Below, piece by piece: positions 18,371-27,028 of a DNA stretch of 64,000 nt. Source of the DNA: Reyranella sp. CPCC 100927. GTDB taxonomy: Bacteria > Pseudomonadota > Alphaproteobacteria > Reyranellales > Reyranellaceae. The position numbers and the translations under genes were made by a program. The notes under the pieces were generated by a model. That model was not told the DNA's origin. It saw only the letters and a program-made list of their open reading frames with translations, and did no database searches. The stretch covers positions 1 through 64,000 of the forward strand of contig NZ_VOHA01000001.1 of NCBI RefSeq assembly GCF_007859315.1, in the 5' to 3' direction. Each line of letters starts with the position of its first letter. Within the stretch, counting starts at the first letter, position 1.

Positions 18371-18997
18371 ATGACCCGCGAAGAAGCCACCGCAGCCGCT
18401 GCCAAACTCGGTCTGGCGCTACCACCGGAGACGTGGGAGCGCCTCGACCTGCATGTCGAGGCGCTTCGAAAGTGGCAACCGGCCATCAACCTGGTTGCCA
18501 ACAGCACCCTTGGCGATATCTGGGGGCGCCATATCCTGGATAGCCTGCAGGTTCTGCCTCTGATTCCACCCGATGCCCGAACCCTGGTCGATCTTGGGTC
18601 CGGTGCCGGATTCCCCGGCTTGACCCTCGCGATTGTCCGCCCGGATCTGTCAGTCCGACTGGTTGAATCGGACGTTCGCAAATCGGCCTTCCTGGGTGAC
18701 GTCGCGCGGCGTGCGGCGCCGAATGCCAGCATCCTCAACCAGCGGATCGAGGCAACCGGTACAAACGCAGCCGATATTGTCACTGCGCGGGCCTTGGCGC
18801 CGCTGCCCAAGCTGCTGGATTGGGCTCATCAATTCGTAACTGACCCCACTATTTGCCTTTTCCACAAGGGCAAAGGGCTTGATGCCGAATTGACCGACGC
18901 CGAACGCTCCTGGATGATGGACATAGACCGCGTGCCCAGTGTGACGGCGCCGGACGCCGCGATCCTGAGGATCGCCCGCCTGCGATCCCGACGCTGA
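18371..18997 (+). CDS. rsmG: 16S rRNA (guanine527-N7)-methyltransferase RsmG
   Basis: RsmG (GidB) uses S-adenosylmethionine to methylate G527 of 16S rRNA; loss gives low-level streptomycin resistance in many bacteria. The 208-residue protein has the SAM-binding motif LVDLGSGAGFPGLTLA (about 72-87). It also has the family segments INLVANSTLGDIWGRHILDSLQ (partial) and ARALAPLPKLLDWA. It lies between the parS cluster and parA in the usual order. Confidence 0.95.
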   Translation: MTREEATAAAAKLGLALPPETWERLDLHVEALRKWQPAINLVANSTLGDIWGRHILDSLQVLPLIPPDARTLVDLGSGAGFPGLTLAIVRPDLSVRLVESDVRKSAFLGDVARRAAPNASILNQRIEATGTNAADIVTARALAPLPKLLDWAHQFVTDPTICLFHKGKGLDAELTDAERSWMMDIDRVPSVTAPDAAILRIARLRSRR

Positions 18998-19112
18998 GCG
19001 CCGTGCCGCCGCTGGGCACGCGGTTCCCCATCATCCAAGACGGGTATCCTTGCTGTCTGCGAACACTAAATGATAAGTCTCTTCTGACTGCCCACCACAA
19101 TCCATAGTGCTG

Positions 19113-19967
19113 ATGGCCGACGCCCCCTCCTCTGCCACCGTCTCGGCCCTACCACCTTCAGCGGCTTCGTCGCCGCCGCGTGTGTATGCGATTGCCAACC
19201 AGAAGGGTGGTGTCGGCAAGACCACAACGGCGATCAATCTTGCGACCGCCTTGGCTGCCGTCGGCCAGAAGGTGCTGCTGATCGACCTCGATCCCCAAGG
19301 CAACGCGTCGACTGGACTGGGCGTCGACATCAGTGCCCGAGGGACAGGTACCTACGAGTTATTGTGTGGTTTCGCTCAACTACCGCAAGCCATAGCGGCA
19401 ACCCGAATCCCCAATCTCGAAGTCGTGCCCGCCAGCGTCAATCTGGCCGGCGCGGAGTTGGAGTTGATCGACCTCGAGAACCGTGAGTTCCGCCTGCGGG
19501 ATGCGCTCGAGGGCAAGCTCAGTCATTGGGATGTCCTGCTGATCGACTGTCCTCCCTCCTTGGGCCTGCTGACGGTCAACGCCCTGGCTGCGGCGGAGGC
19601 TGTCCTGGTGCCGCTGCAGTGTGAGTTCTTCGCCCTGGAGGGCTTGGGGCAGTTGACGCGTACGATCGAGCGTGTGCGTCGAGCACTCAACCCAAAATTG
19701 TACATCGACGGTGTCGTCCTCACCATGATGGACCGACGCAACACGTTGGCCCAACAGGTCGAACGCGACGTACGCGGGCACTTCGCCGATGTCGTCTTTG
19801 GGACCACCATCCCCAGAAACGTCCGGGTTTCCGAGGCTCCGTCGCACGGCCTGCCTGTCCTGCTCTACGATCACACCTGCACCGGCTCGCAGGCTTACAT
19901 TCTGTTGGCGAGCGAACTGCTGCATCGTCGTCGCAATGGTGTGCCGGCACGGCCTCAGGCCGCGTGA
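19113..19967 (+). CDS. parA: chromosome partitioning ATPase ParA
   Basis: ParA binds DNA nonspecifically as an ATP dimer and moves ParB-parS complexes during chromosome segregation. The 284-residue protein has the deviant Walker A motif KGGVGKTT (31-38), the DLDPQGNASTGLG A' region, and Walker B LLIDCPPSLGLLTVNAL. No clear ribosome binding site marks the start. The ATG at 19113 is used, and an in-frame GTG at 19107 is possible. A TTGCTG/TGATAA pair in the 115-bp upstream gap is a weak promoter candidate. parB follows 42 bp downstream. Confidence 0.96.
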   Translation: MADAPSSATVSALPPSAASSPPRVYAIANQKGGVGKTTTAINLATALAAVGQKVLLIDLDPQGNASTGLGVDISARGTGTYELLCGFAQLPQAIAATRIPNLEVVPASVNLAGAELELIDLENREFRLRDALEGKLSHWDVLLIDCPPSLGLLTVNALAAAEAVLVPLQCEFFALEGLGQLTRTIERVRRALNPKLYIDGVVLTMMDRRNTLAQQVERDVRGHFADVVFGTTIPRNVRVSEAPSHGLPVLLYDHTCTGSQAYILLASELLHRRRNGVPARPQAA

Positions 19968-20009
19968 TCAAGACTACAACCAAAGCGTGTCCTCGATGAG
20001 ATGGATGTC

Positions 20010-21035
20010 ATGACCAAGGAACCCAAGCCGCGCGGATTGGGACGCGGGCTCGCGGCCTTGCTGGGCGACGATGTGCAGGCGGCGCCACCGCCACCGCCGT
20101 CGAGTGCACCGTCGTCCGAACCAGCGCCGCCAGCATCCGCGCTGGGGCCGGGTGTCACCACGATCCCGATCACATGGCTGAAAGCCAGCCGGTATCAGCC
20201 GCGGACGGTGTTCGATCCGGCGCAGATCGCGCAGCTGGCCGATAGCATCAAAGCCCATGGCCTGGTGCAGCCCCTGCTGGTGCGGCCGGTTGCCGACACG
20301 CCGAACCGGTACGAGATCGTCGCCGGCGAACGGCGCTGGCGTGCCGCGCAGCAGGCCCAGCTGCATGACGTTCCTGTCGTCGTCCGTCCGCTGGATGATC
20401 GCGAGGTTCTCGAGATCGCGCTGATCGAGAACGTTCAGCGCGCCGACCTGACCCCGATCGAGGAAGCGCGCGCGTATCGGCGCCTGGTCGATGAGTTCCG
20501 TCACACCCAGGAACGCCTGGCGGAGACCATCGGCAAAAGCCGCAGTCATGTCGCCAACATTCTGCGGCTGCTGGAATTGCCGGCGGCCGTCCAGGTTCAC
20601 ATCGAGCAAGGCCGCCTCGACATGGGCCACGCACGTGCGCTGATCGGCACGCCCGATCCGGCCTTCCTGGCCGACTACATCATCACCAAAAAGCTGACGG
20701 CGCGCCGTGCCGAGCAGCTTGCCGCCGACGCGAAGGAAGCCAGCAAGGCTGGCTGGGACGGGCGCGGCCTGCCGCCATCATGGACCGCGGCGGGACAACC
20801 GCCGACGGCGTCGGGCGGCAACAAGGACGCTGCCGGGCCCGTCGCTGCACCCGGCGCCTCGAGCAAAGGCAAGACGGCCGAGACTCGCGGGCTGGAACGC
20901 TCGATCGAGGAGGCTCTGGGCCTGAAGGTGACGATCGACGTTACCGGTCCCGCGGAACAGACTCAGCTCACCATCTGGATGGACAACTTCGATCAGATGG
21001 ACGACGTCGTGGAGCGTCTGACGCGACGCCGGTAA
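20010..21035 (+). CDS. parB: chromosome partitioning protein ParB
   Basis: ParB is the parS-binding CTPase clamp. The 341-residue protein starts with the LGRGLAALLGD motif that contacts ParA, followed by a Pro-rich linker. The CTP-binding segment has GERRWRA (106-112) and ENVQRADLTPIEEA. A helix-turn-helix parS reader (LAETIGKSRSHVANILRLLELP) and a C-terminal dimerisation domain (VTIDVTGPAEQTQLTIWMD) follow. The start at 20010 is chosen because of purines upstream; an in-frame ATG at 20001 is possible. Three parS sites lie 1.6-2 kb upstream. Confidence 0.96.
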   Translation: MTKEPKPRGLGRGLAALLGDDVQAAPPPPPSSAPSSEPAPPASALGPGVTTIPITWLKASRYQPRTVFDPAQIAQLADSIKAHGLVQPLLVRPVADTPNRYEIVAGERRWRAAQQAQLHDVPVVVRPLDDREVLEIALIENVQRADLTPIEEARAYRRLVDEFRHTQERLAETIGKSRSHVANILRLLELPAAVQVHIEQGRLDMGHARALIGTPDPAFLADYIITKKLTARRAEQLAADAKEASKAGWDGRGLPPSWTAAGQPPTASGGNKDAAGPVAAPGASSKGKTAETRGLERSIEEALGLKVTIDVTGPAEQTQLTIWMDNFDQMDDVVERLTRRR

Positions 21036-21040
21036 CCGCC

Positions 21041-22072
21041 CTACCGCACCACGCCATGTTTGATCAGGCTCCGGGCACAATCGACGATTGAGTCTTCGAG
21101 CGGGCGCGGCGTCCACCCCAGCACCTGGCGAGCCTTGTCCGACGCATAGTTGCGCCGCTTGTCGAGTTCGCTCACGACAGGGCGTAGTCCCTGGTCGACG
21201 AGCGCTACGAGCCGGACCAGCCAGCTGGGCAATGTGCGCGTTGGTACCTTGCGTGCCGCCGGACCGAGCCTGTCCTTCAGCACGTGCGTAACATCGGCCA
21301 TCCACATGAACCGGCCGGCACCGATGAATCGCTCGCCGGCTGCCTGTGGTGCGGTCATGGCACTGATGTGGAGGTCGGCGATATCGCGGACGTCGACCAG
21401 AGGAAAACCCAGGCGTGGCGAGCCCGGCAGATCGCCCTTCATCAGGCGTTCGACGATCTGCACGGAATACGAGAAGTCACGTCCCAGCACAGGTCCAAGC
21501 ACGGCGCACGGATTGACCACGCTCAAGGTCGTGGCGCCGCCGTTGTCGCGCATGAAGTCCCAGGCGGCGCGCTCGGCGATGGTCTTGGACTGGACGTAGG
21601 GCGTGGCATCGGGGTGTGTCGGATCGGTCCAATGCTCTTCCGTCAGCGGATCGGGTCGCGGCGTCTGCCGGCAGTACGTGACCGACGCCGTCGAGGAGGT
21701 CAGCACCACGCGTTGGACGCCGCCGGCGACACTGGCGCGCAGCACACGCAACGCGCCATCACGCGCCGGCACGATCAGTTCGTTAGCGTCGCGCGGTTGC
21801 GATGGCGGAAACGGCGAGGCGACGTGCAGCACATAGGCACAATCCTGCACGGCGCCGCCCCAGCCGCGATCATCCGATAGATCGGCGGCCACGAGCGACA
21901 GCCGGTCCGCCGGATCGACCTCGGTTCCAACCATGGCCCGGACCTCGGCCGAACGCTTCAGGTCGCGCACCGTGGCACGGACGCGATAGCCGCGCTGCAA
22001 CAGGCCGATGATGCACCAGGCGCCGATGAACCCCGATCCACCCGTGACCAGCACGGTGGTGGCATCGTTCAT
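21041..22072 (-). CDS. extended short-chain dehydrogenase, dihydroflavonol-reductase-like
   Basis: The 343-residue NAD(P)-dependent enzyme has the Rossmann motif TGGSGFIG (10-17), RATVRD after beta-2 (arginine typical of NADPH use), TSSTASV, and the catalytic YVQSK. The family includes plant dihydroflavonol reductases and bacterial aldehyde/ketone reductases, so the substrate cannot be assigned. The start follows GGGAGGATGTC. It converges on parB with only five bases between the stops, and no terminator is visible there. Confidence 0.85.
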   Translation of the reverse strand: MNDATTVLVTGGSGFIGAWCIIGLLQRGYRVRATVRDLKRSAEVRAMVGTEVDPADRLSLVAADLSDDRGWGGAVQDCAYVLHVASPFPPSQPRDANELIVPARDGALRVLRASVAGGVQRVVLTSSTASVTYCRQTPRPDPLTEEHWTDPTHPDATPYVQSKTIAERAAWDFMRDNGGATTLSVVNPCAVLGPVLGRDFSYSVQIVERLMKGDLPGSPRLGFPLVDVRDIADLHISAMTAPQAAGERFIGAGRFMWMADVTHVLKDRLGPAARKVPTRTLPSWLVRLVALVDQGLRPVVSELDKRRNYASDKARQVLGWTPRPLEDSIVDCARSLIKHGVVR

Positions 22073-22205
22073 GACATCCTCCCTTTAGGGAATTAAGGCG
22101 ATTATTAGCTCTTCCCCTTTCAGTAATCAATGAACAGATATCGCGTATAGGGCGGCCGAGGTGCGCATGTGAGCCTGGCCGGGGGATCGTGCTAGCATCC
22201 GCGGT

Positions 22206-23411
22206 ATGTCGAATGCGTCCACGTCACTCCAGGACTGGCTGATCACCGAGGGCCTGCGCGGCATCGGCGATGTTGCACTGTTGCATGGCTTTTGCGAACG
22301 GCTGTTGGCGGAAGGCGTGCCGGTTTTTCGCGTGTTCGTTGGATCGGACATGCTGCATCCGACGTTGGCGGCACGCACGCTGCGCTGGCGGCGTGGTGAT
22401 CCCACCACGGACACCGATGTCCTGCGCGGTGACGGCAGCCTGCCCGCCGACGAATGGCGGACGAGTCCCTTCTACGCGATGATGCAAGCCGGTGCGTCCG
22501 AACTGCGGTTGAAGCTCGACGACGCAGCTGCGGTCGCGCGGTTTCCGGTTCTGCCAGATCTGAAGCAGCAAGGGGCGAGCGACTATCTCGCGACGGTGGT
22601 GGCATTCGGCGGCATGCTGTGTGTCGGACAGGTCGAGGAGGTTTACGCATCCTTTGCCACCGATCGAGAGAGCGGCTTCACCGATCATGATCTCGTGCGG
22701 TTGCGCGGCGCCATGCCGGCGTTGGCACTGGCGCTGCATGCCCAGCGGATGGCTTTGCTAGGCCGGACATTCCTGGCCACGTATCTGGGCACTGACGCGG
22801 CCGGCCGCGTGTTGGCCGGCAATATCGTGCGCGGCCAGGCCGAGTCGGTTCATGCGGTGATCTGGTCAAGCGACCTCACCAGTTTCACGCGGATCGCCGA
22901 CGAGAATCCTGCCGATCAGCTGCTGGCAATGCTCAATGCTTACGCCGAGGTCGTGGTCGAGGCGATCGAGGTGCATGGCGGCGATGTCCTGAAATTCATC
23001 GGCGACGGCATTCTGGCGATCTTCCGCGACGACAACCTCGTCGCTGCGTGCGGTCGCGCGCTCGATGCGACGCGGGTGATGCGCACGCGCGTCGATGCCC
23101 TCAAGGCATCGCGAAGCGCGGCTGGGCTGCCGATCACGGACGTCACCTTGGCCTTGCATGTGGGCGAGGTGCTGTACGGCAATTTCGGAAGTGCCACACG
23201 GCTCGACTTCACCGTGCTGGGAACGGCGGTCAATGAGACGTCGCGCATCGCGGCCCTCAGCCGTACGTTGGATCAGAAGCTTCTCGTCTCGTCGCCGTTC
23301 GCCGCCGAATGCGGTCCGCGGCGAGGTGAACTCGTATCACTGGGACGCTACGCCTTGCGCGGTGTCGCTCGCCCCCAGGAATTGTTCACGCTGGACATCG
23401 AGGGCGGTTGA
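22206..23411 (+). CDS. class III adenylate/guanylate cyclase
   Basis: The 401-residue protein has an N-terminal GAF-like sensory region (about 1-185) and a C-terminal class III catalytic domain (about 215-385). The metal-binding aspartates are Asp223 in SSDLTSFTRIAD and Asp267 in KFIGDGILAIF. Purine and transition-state residues lie in VLGTAVNETSRIA. The lysine before FIGD and the threonine before VLG suit adenylate rather than guanylate cyclase, but this is inference. There is no transmembrane segment, so it should act in the cytosol. The ribosome binding site is weak. Confidence 0.88.
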   Translation: MSNASTSLQDWLITEGLRGIGDVALLHGFCERLLAEGVPVFRVFVGSDMLHPTLAARTLRWRRGDPTTDTDVLRGDGSLPADEWRTSPFYAMMQAGASELRLKLDDAAAVARFPVLPDLKQQGASDYLATVVAFGGMLCVGQVEEVYASFATDRESGFTDHDLVRLRGAMPALALALHAQRMALLGRTFLATYLGTDAAGRVLAGNIVRGQAESVHAVIWSSDLTSFTRIADENPADQLLAMLNAYAEVVVEAIEVHGGDVLKFIGDGILAIFRDDNLVAACGRALDATRVMRTRVDALKASRSAAGLPITDVTLALHVGEVLYGNFGSATRLDFTVLGTAVNETSRIAALSRTLDQKLLVSSPFAAECGPRRGELVSLGRYALRGVARPQELFTLDIEGG

Positions 23412-23596
23412 ACCTGGTCCATCGCGGAAAGGTCCATGCGCTGGTTCAGATGTAGTAGACCGGTGAGTCCCCTGATTGCGTCGATTGCAGGCGGCGCCTG
23501 ATCCCCTCCATGCGCGCCGATCGCGCCAACACGGACCCTCGACAGGGCGCCCGACTTGGTTCTTGATCGGCGCTCAGATCGTGAAGCGAGGGACTC

Positions 23597-24313
23597 ATGG
23601 CAGCCGACATCAAGGCCTGCATCTTCGACGTCTTCGGCACCGTGGTCGATTGGCGGACCAGCGTCAGCCGGGATCTTGCGGCGTTTGCCGCCAGCAAAGG
23701 CATCACCGGCATCGATTGGCTCGCCTTCGCCGTGGCCTGGCGCAAACTCTACCAGCCGGCCATGGAAGAAGTGCGCAGCGGCCGGCGCCCTTTCACCATC
23801 CTCGATGTGCTGCATCGTGAAAGCCTCGTGCGGCTGATCGGCGAGTTCGCGATCAAGGAACTGAGCGAGGCGGACATCGACCATATGAATCGCGCCTGGC
23901 ACCGGCTCGATCCGTGGCCCGATGCGGTTGCGGGTCTGACGCGATTGAAAACCAAGCACATCATCGCGCCCTGCTCCAACGGCAACATCGCCTTGATCGT
24001 GAACATGGCCAAACGTGCCGGTCTGCCGTGGGACTGCGTGCTGGGCGCCGAGACGGCGCGCGCTTTCAAGCCGACGCCCGAGGCCTACCTGGCCGCTTGC
24101 CGCATGCTCGACCTGGAGCCGGCGCAGGTGCTGATGGTGGCGGCGCACAACGGTGATCTGAAGGCAGCCAAGGCCCAGGGCCTGGCGACGGCATTCGTCG
24201 CACGCCCCACCGAGCACGGGCCCGACCAGAAGACCGACCTGGTGGCCGATGCCAGCGTCGTCGACATCCCCGCCGAGAGTTTCATCAACCTGGCGCAGAA
24301 GCTCGGTTGCTGA
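23597..24313 (+). CDS. haloacid dehalogenase type II family hydrolase
   Basis: The 238-residue protein is a HAD-superfamily hydrolase of the (S)-2-haloacid dehalogenase group. Asp11 in CIFDVFGTVVDWR is the nucleophile. PCSNGNIAL holds motif II, FKPTPEAYLAA the motif III lysine, and AAHNGDLKAAKAQG motif IV. Whether it removes halide or a phosphate from a cell metabolite cannot be told; the dehalogenase Ser-x-Asn in motif IV is replaced by Ala-His-Asn here, which is common in uncharacterised members. The start follows GAGGGACTC. Confidence 0.82.
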   Translation: MAADIKACIFDVFGTVVDWRTSVSRDLAAFAASKGITGIDWLAFAVAWRKLYQPAMEEVRSGRRPFTILDVLHRESLVRLIGEFAIKELSEADIDHMNRAWHRLDPWPDAVAGLTRLKTKHIIAPCSNGNIALIVNMAKRAGLPWDCVLGAETARAFKPTPEAYLAACRMLDLEPAQVLMVAAHNGDLKAAKAQGLATAFVARPTEHGPDQKTDLVADASVVDIPAESFINLAQKLGC

Positions 24314-24325
24314 CGCCCGTGATTG

Positions 24326-25087
24326 TCAGGACCCGACGGCAGCGGTAAATCGCGTGACGACGTCACGCAGATCAGGAGTCAGGTAGCTGGGCACAGCGGC
24401 GGCGATGTCGGCGGGTAGGCCGTGGATCGCTTCGGCAACCGAGCCCGCGATGCAAGCCAGCGTGTCCGTGTCGCCGCCCAGGCACACAGCCGTGCGCACG
24501 GCGGCTTCCCAGCTGTCGGTCTCAAAGGCCGCCGTGAGTGCCGGCGGTACGGTGCCGGCGGCCGAGACATCGAAACCACCGCCGACCAGCGCCCGCTCCG
24601 GCGCAAGGTCGTAACCGAAGTCGGTAATCATGCGCTGCCGCAATTCGGCGCGCGGCACGCCCGATCGCGCGAGCAGGATCGCGAGCGCGACGGCCTGCGC
24701 GCCAGCGATGGCGGCGGGATGGTTGTGGGTCACGCTGGCCTGCGCCGCGGCCAAATCGCGGGCTTCTATTTCGTCTCGTGCCAGCCAGCCGACGGCGGCG
24801 ACACGCATCGGTGCACCGTTGCCCCAACTGCCGTAGGCAGGAGCGTCATCGGTGAAGGCCCACGCCAGGAACATGCCGCCGTAGCCGCGATCCGGATGCA
24901 GCTGCGTGAAGGCGCGCAAGCTGCCGGCGAAATCACGATCGCCCATCAAGGCGTCGGCGACGGCCAGCGTACACACGCTGTCGTCGGTGAACCGGCACTG
25001 CGGATGGAACAGCGCGAAATCGCGTTTCGGTGGATCCCTGCCTTCGAACCGCGAACCAACGATGTCTCCGGCGATGGCGCCCAGCAT
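24326..25087 (-). CDS. ADP-ribosylglycohydrolase family protein
   Basis: The 253-residue protein belongs to the DraG/ARH family, whose members remove ADP-ribose from proteins, DNA or small molecules using two metal ions. The metal motifs TDDS (34-37) and GGDTDT (near 208) are intact, and HNHPAAIAGAQAVA is typical. An excellent ribosome binding site GAGGAGG precedes the ATG. No ADP-ribosyltransferase or nitrogenase gene is visible nearby, so its target is open. It lies just downstream of holA on the same strand. Confidence 0.87.
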   Translation of the reverse strand: MLGAIAGDIVGSRFEGRDPPKRDFALFHPQCRFTDDSVCTLAVADALMGDRDFAGSLRAFTQLHPDRGYGGMFLAWAFTDDAPAYGSWGNGAPMRVAAVGWLARDEIEARDLAAAQASVTHNHPAAIAGAQAVALAILLARSGVPRAELRQRMITDFGYDLAPERALVGGGFDVSAAGTVPPALTAAFETDSWEAAVRTAVCLGGDTDTLACIAGSVAEAIHGLPADIAAAVPSYLTPDLRDVVTRFTAAVGS

Positions 25088-25106
25088 GGACGGCCTCCTC
25101 GAGAAA

Positions 25107-26186
25107 TCAGCGACGGGCCGGTGCCTTGGCCAGCGCTCGCGCGCCTTGCGCGATCCGCAATGCCGCCCGGCGCAGGATCGCCTCGTCGGGCAGGCCCGTG
25201 GTCTTGCACTGCATGTCCGCTTCCAGCAGCAGGTCGATCAGGTCGCCCAGCCGCTGCGCGGGCCACAGGCGGGCCTGGCGCTGGAGAGCGGCGCGCCGGC
25301 TGAAATGCGGCGGCGGTCGCAGCCGCATGATCGCATCGTCGGGGCGGGCGCCGCCGTCGATGGCGCCCGCCAGCCGGTGCAGCATGTCGGTATGACGCTG
25401 CAGCGCCCGCACCGCCGCCGCCGGCGCCATGCCCTCGGCGAAGACGCGGTCCAGTGCCCGGTCGAGCGCACCGGGATCGCCGTCGAAAGCGGCGTAGACC
25501 GCATCATCGAGGCCGATCGCGGCGCTGTCGCCGATCACGGCTTGCGCGTCGGCGACGGTGACGGTGCGGTCCGCTGCCGGTGTATCGCTCTTGGCGATAC
25601 CCTTGTAGAGCGCGAGCTTTTCCAACTCGCTGCGCGAGAGACCGCGGTCACCGCCGAGATTGTCGATGAGATAGTCGCGCGCATCGTTGTCGGCGCGCAG
25701 GCCGGCGGCACTCAACACCGATTCGACCAGGCCTTCAAGGGCCCGCTCGCCGTCCTCGAAGCAGGCGATGGCAGCACCGGCGTCGGCGGCCGCCACCAGT
25801 TTTCGCAAGGTCGACGTCGGGGCCAGGTTGCTGGCCTCCAGCACGATCAGTGCATCGCCGGCGGTAGCGGCGAATACGGCCTCGACGGCGTTGCTCGACT
25901 CGTCGCCGGCCGGCCGCACGCGCACCACCCGCCGGCCGCCGATCAACGACAGCGACTGGAATTCATCAGCGAGTCGCGCCGGATCGTCCTTGAGCTGAGG
26001 GCCGGTCAGCTCGACCACCCGGAACGCATCGGTGAGGTCGGGGCAGATTGATTGCGCCAGCGATCGGCCGCGCTCGGCGACCATGCCCTCGTCGTTGCCA
26101 TAGATCAGCGCCACGCGCAGGGCTGGGTCGGGCTTGCGCAGATAGCCGGCGACGAAGGACTCAGACTGGGCGGCCTTGACGTCCAT
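25107..26186 (-). CDS. holA: DNA polymerase III subunit delta
   Basis: The delta subunit opens the beta sliding clamp within the clamp-loader complex. The 359-residue protein shows the family pattern: YGNDEGMVAERG near 28-39, GGRRVVRVRPAGDE, a middle domain with SRSELEKLALYKG, and a C-terminal collar domain ending ILRRAALRIAQGARALAKAP. It lies six bases after lptE, as is usual in alphaproteobacteria, and the two are probably cotranscribed. Confidence 0.93.
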   Translation of the reverse strand: MDVKAAQSESFVAGYLRKPDPALRVALIYGNDEGMVAERGRSLAQSICPDLTDAFRVVELTGPQLKDDPARLADEFQSLSLIGGRRVVRVRPAGDESSNAVEAVFAATAGDALIVLEASNLAPTSTLRKLVAAADAGAAIACFEDGERALEGLVESVLSAAGLRADNDARDYLIDNLGGDRGLSRSELEKLALYKGIAKSDTPAADRTVTVADAQAVIGDSAAIGLDDAVYAAFDGDPGALDRALDRVFAEGMAPAAAVRALQRHTDMLHRLAGAIDGGARPDDAIMRLRPPPHFSRRAALQRQARLWPAQRLGDLIDLLLEADMQCKTTGLPDEAILRRAALRIAQGARALAKAPARR

Positions 26187-26192
26187 GGCCGA

Positions 26193-26774
26193 TCATAGGC
26201 CACGGCGATGGGCGTAGAACACGGCGAGCTTGGCACGGATGTCATCGGCGACTTCGCGACTGGCGCGCTCGCGCGCGTTGTCCTCGGCGGCGATGGTGCC
26301 GTACTGCGACTGCAGCGTGTTGTAGCGGGTGATGGCGCGGCTGTAGCCGGTGGTCAGCACGTTGCCCTGCGGATCGCGGATGTCGTAGTCGGCATTCAAG
26401 CGCAGATTGGTCGCAGTCGAGAACTGATCGCTGCGCGTCAAGACCTCGTCCTTCTGCTCGTTCAGCCGCACCGTGAGATAGTAGAGCGGGGTCGCGGGCT
26501 CGCCCTGCGGATTGAGGCGGTCGATGAGTTGGTTGCGCAGCATCTGGCCGACGCGGTCCTGGATGGTCGCGACGCGTGTGCCGGACATATCGCTCTGTAC
26601 ACCGCCCCCCTGTCCCGGTGTGCCCGCCGGTGGCGTTCCGGTGCGTTCGGCATACATGGGTTCGAACCCGCAGGCGGTCAGCATCATGGCCAACGCCAGT
26701 GCAGTGCACCACCGCGCCGTGTATTGGCTGGCCGATGTGATTTCATGACGATGCAAACGCGAGAGCAGGCGCAC
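26193..26774 (-). CDS. lptE: LPS assembly lipoprotein LptE
   Basis: LptE plugs the LptD barrel and helps place lipopolysaccharide in the outer leaflet. The 193-residue protein has a lipoprotein signal ending in LTACGFEPMY, where the cysteine is lipidated and the CGFEPMY segment is typical of alphaproteobacterial LptE. It also has the conserved RYNTLQSQYGTIAAEDNARERA segment (partial). The start is a GTG at 26774 with AGGGG about eight bases upstream. Its normal upstream neighbour leuS lies 6.5 kb away because tamA-tamB intervenes. Confidence 0.9.
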   Translation of the reverse strand: MRLLSRLHRHEITSASQYTARWCTALALAMMLTACGFEPMYAERTGTPPAGTPGQGGGVQSDMSGTRVATIQDRVGQMLRNQLIDRLNPQGEPATPLYYLTVRLNEQKDEVLTRSDQFSTATNLRLNADYDIRDPQGNVLTTGYSRAITRYNTLQSQYGTIAAEDNARERASREVADDIRAKLAVFYAHRRGL

Positions 26775-27028
26775 GTTTCAGGCCCCTGAGATTTTTCAAA
26801 CAAGAGTTCTCGGGCGCAGCCCGGGTATCGCCACTATCGTGCAGTATGCGCCATCCGGCAACGGCGGAAGGAACCGTATGCGCGCTGCAGCCTTGATGTT
26901 GTGGGATGATAGCTGCGATACCAGACCAAGGCCGCATCGAGACAATGGTGTGGGTGTGGGCCGACATGCCGCCGGTCGCGCACCGGAGCTGTTTCTTTGG
27001 GTGCGATCTGGGGTACGGTCTCATCGGG

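Noticed and set aside
26655-26672. GGGTTCGAACCC, resembling a tRNA T-arm
   Set aside because: It encodes the conserved CGFEP of the LptE lipobox and no cloverleaf can be drawn around it.
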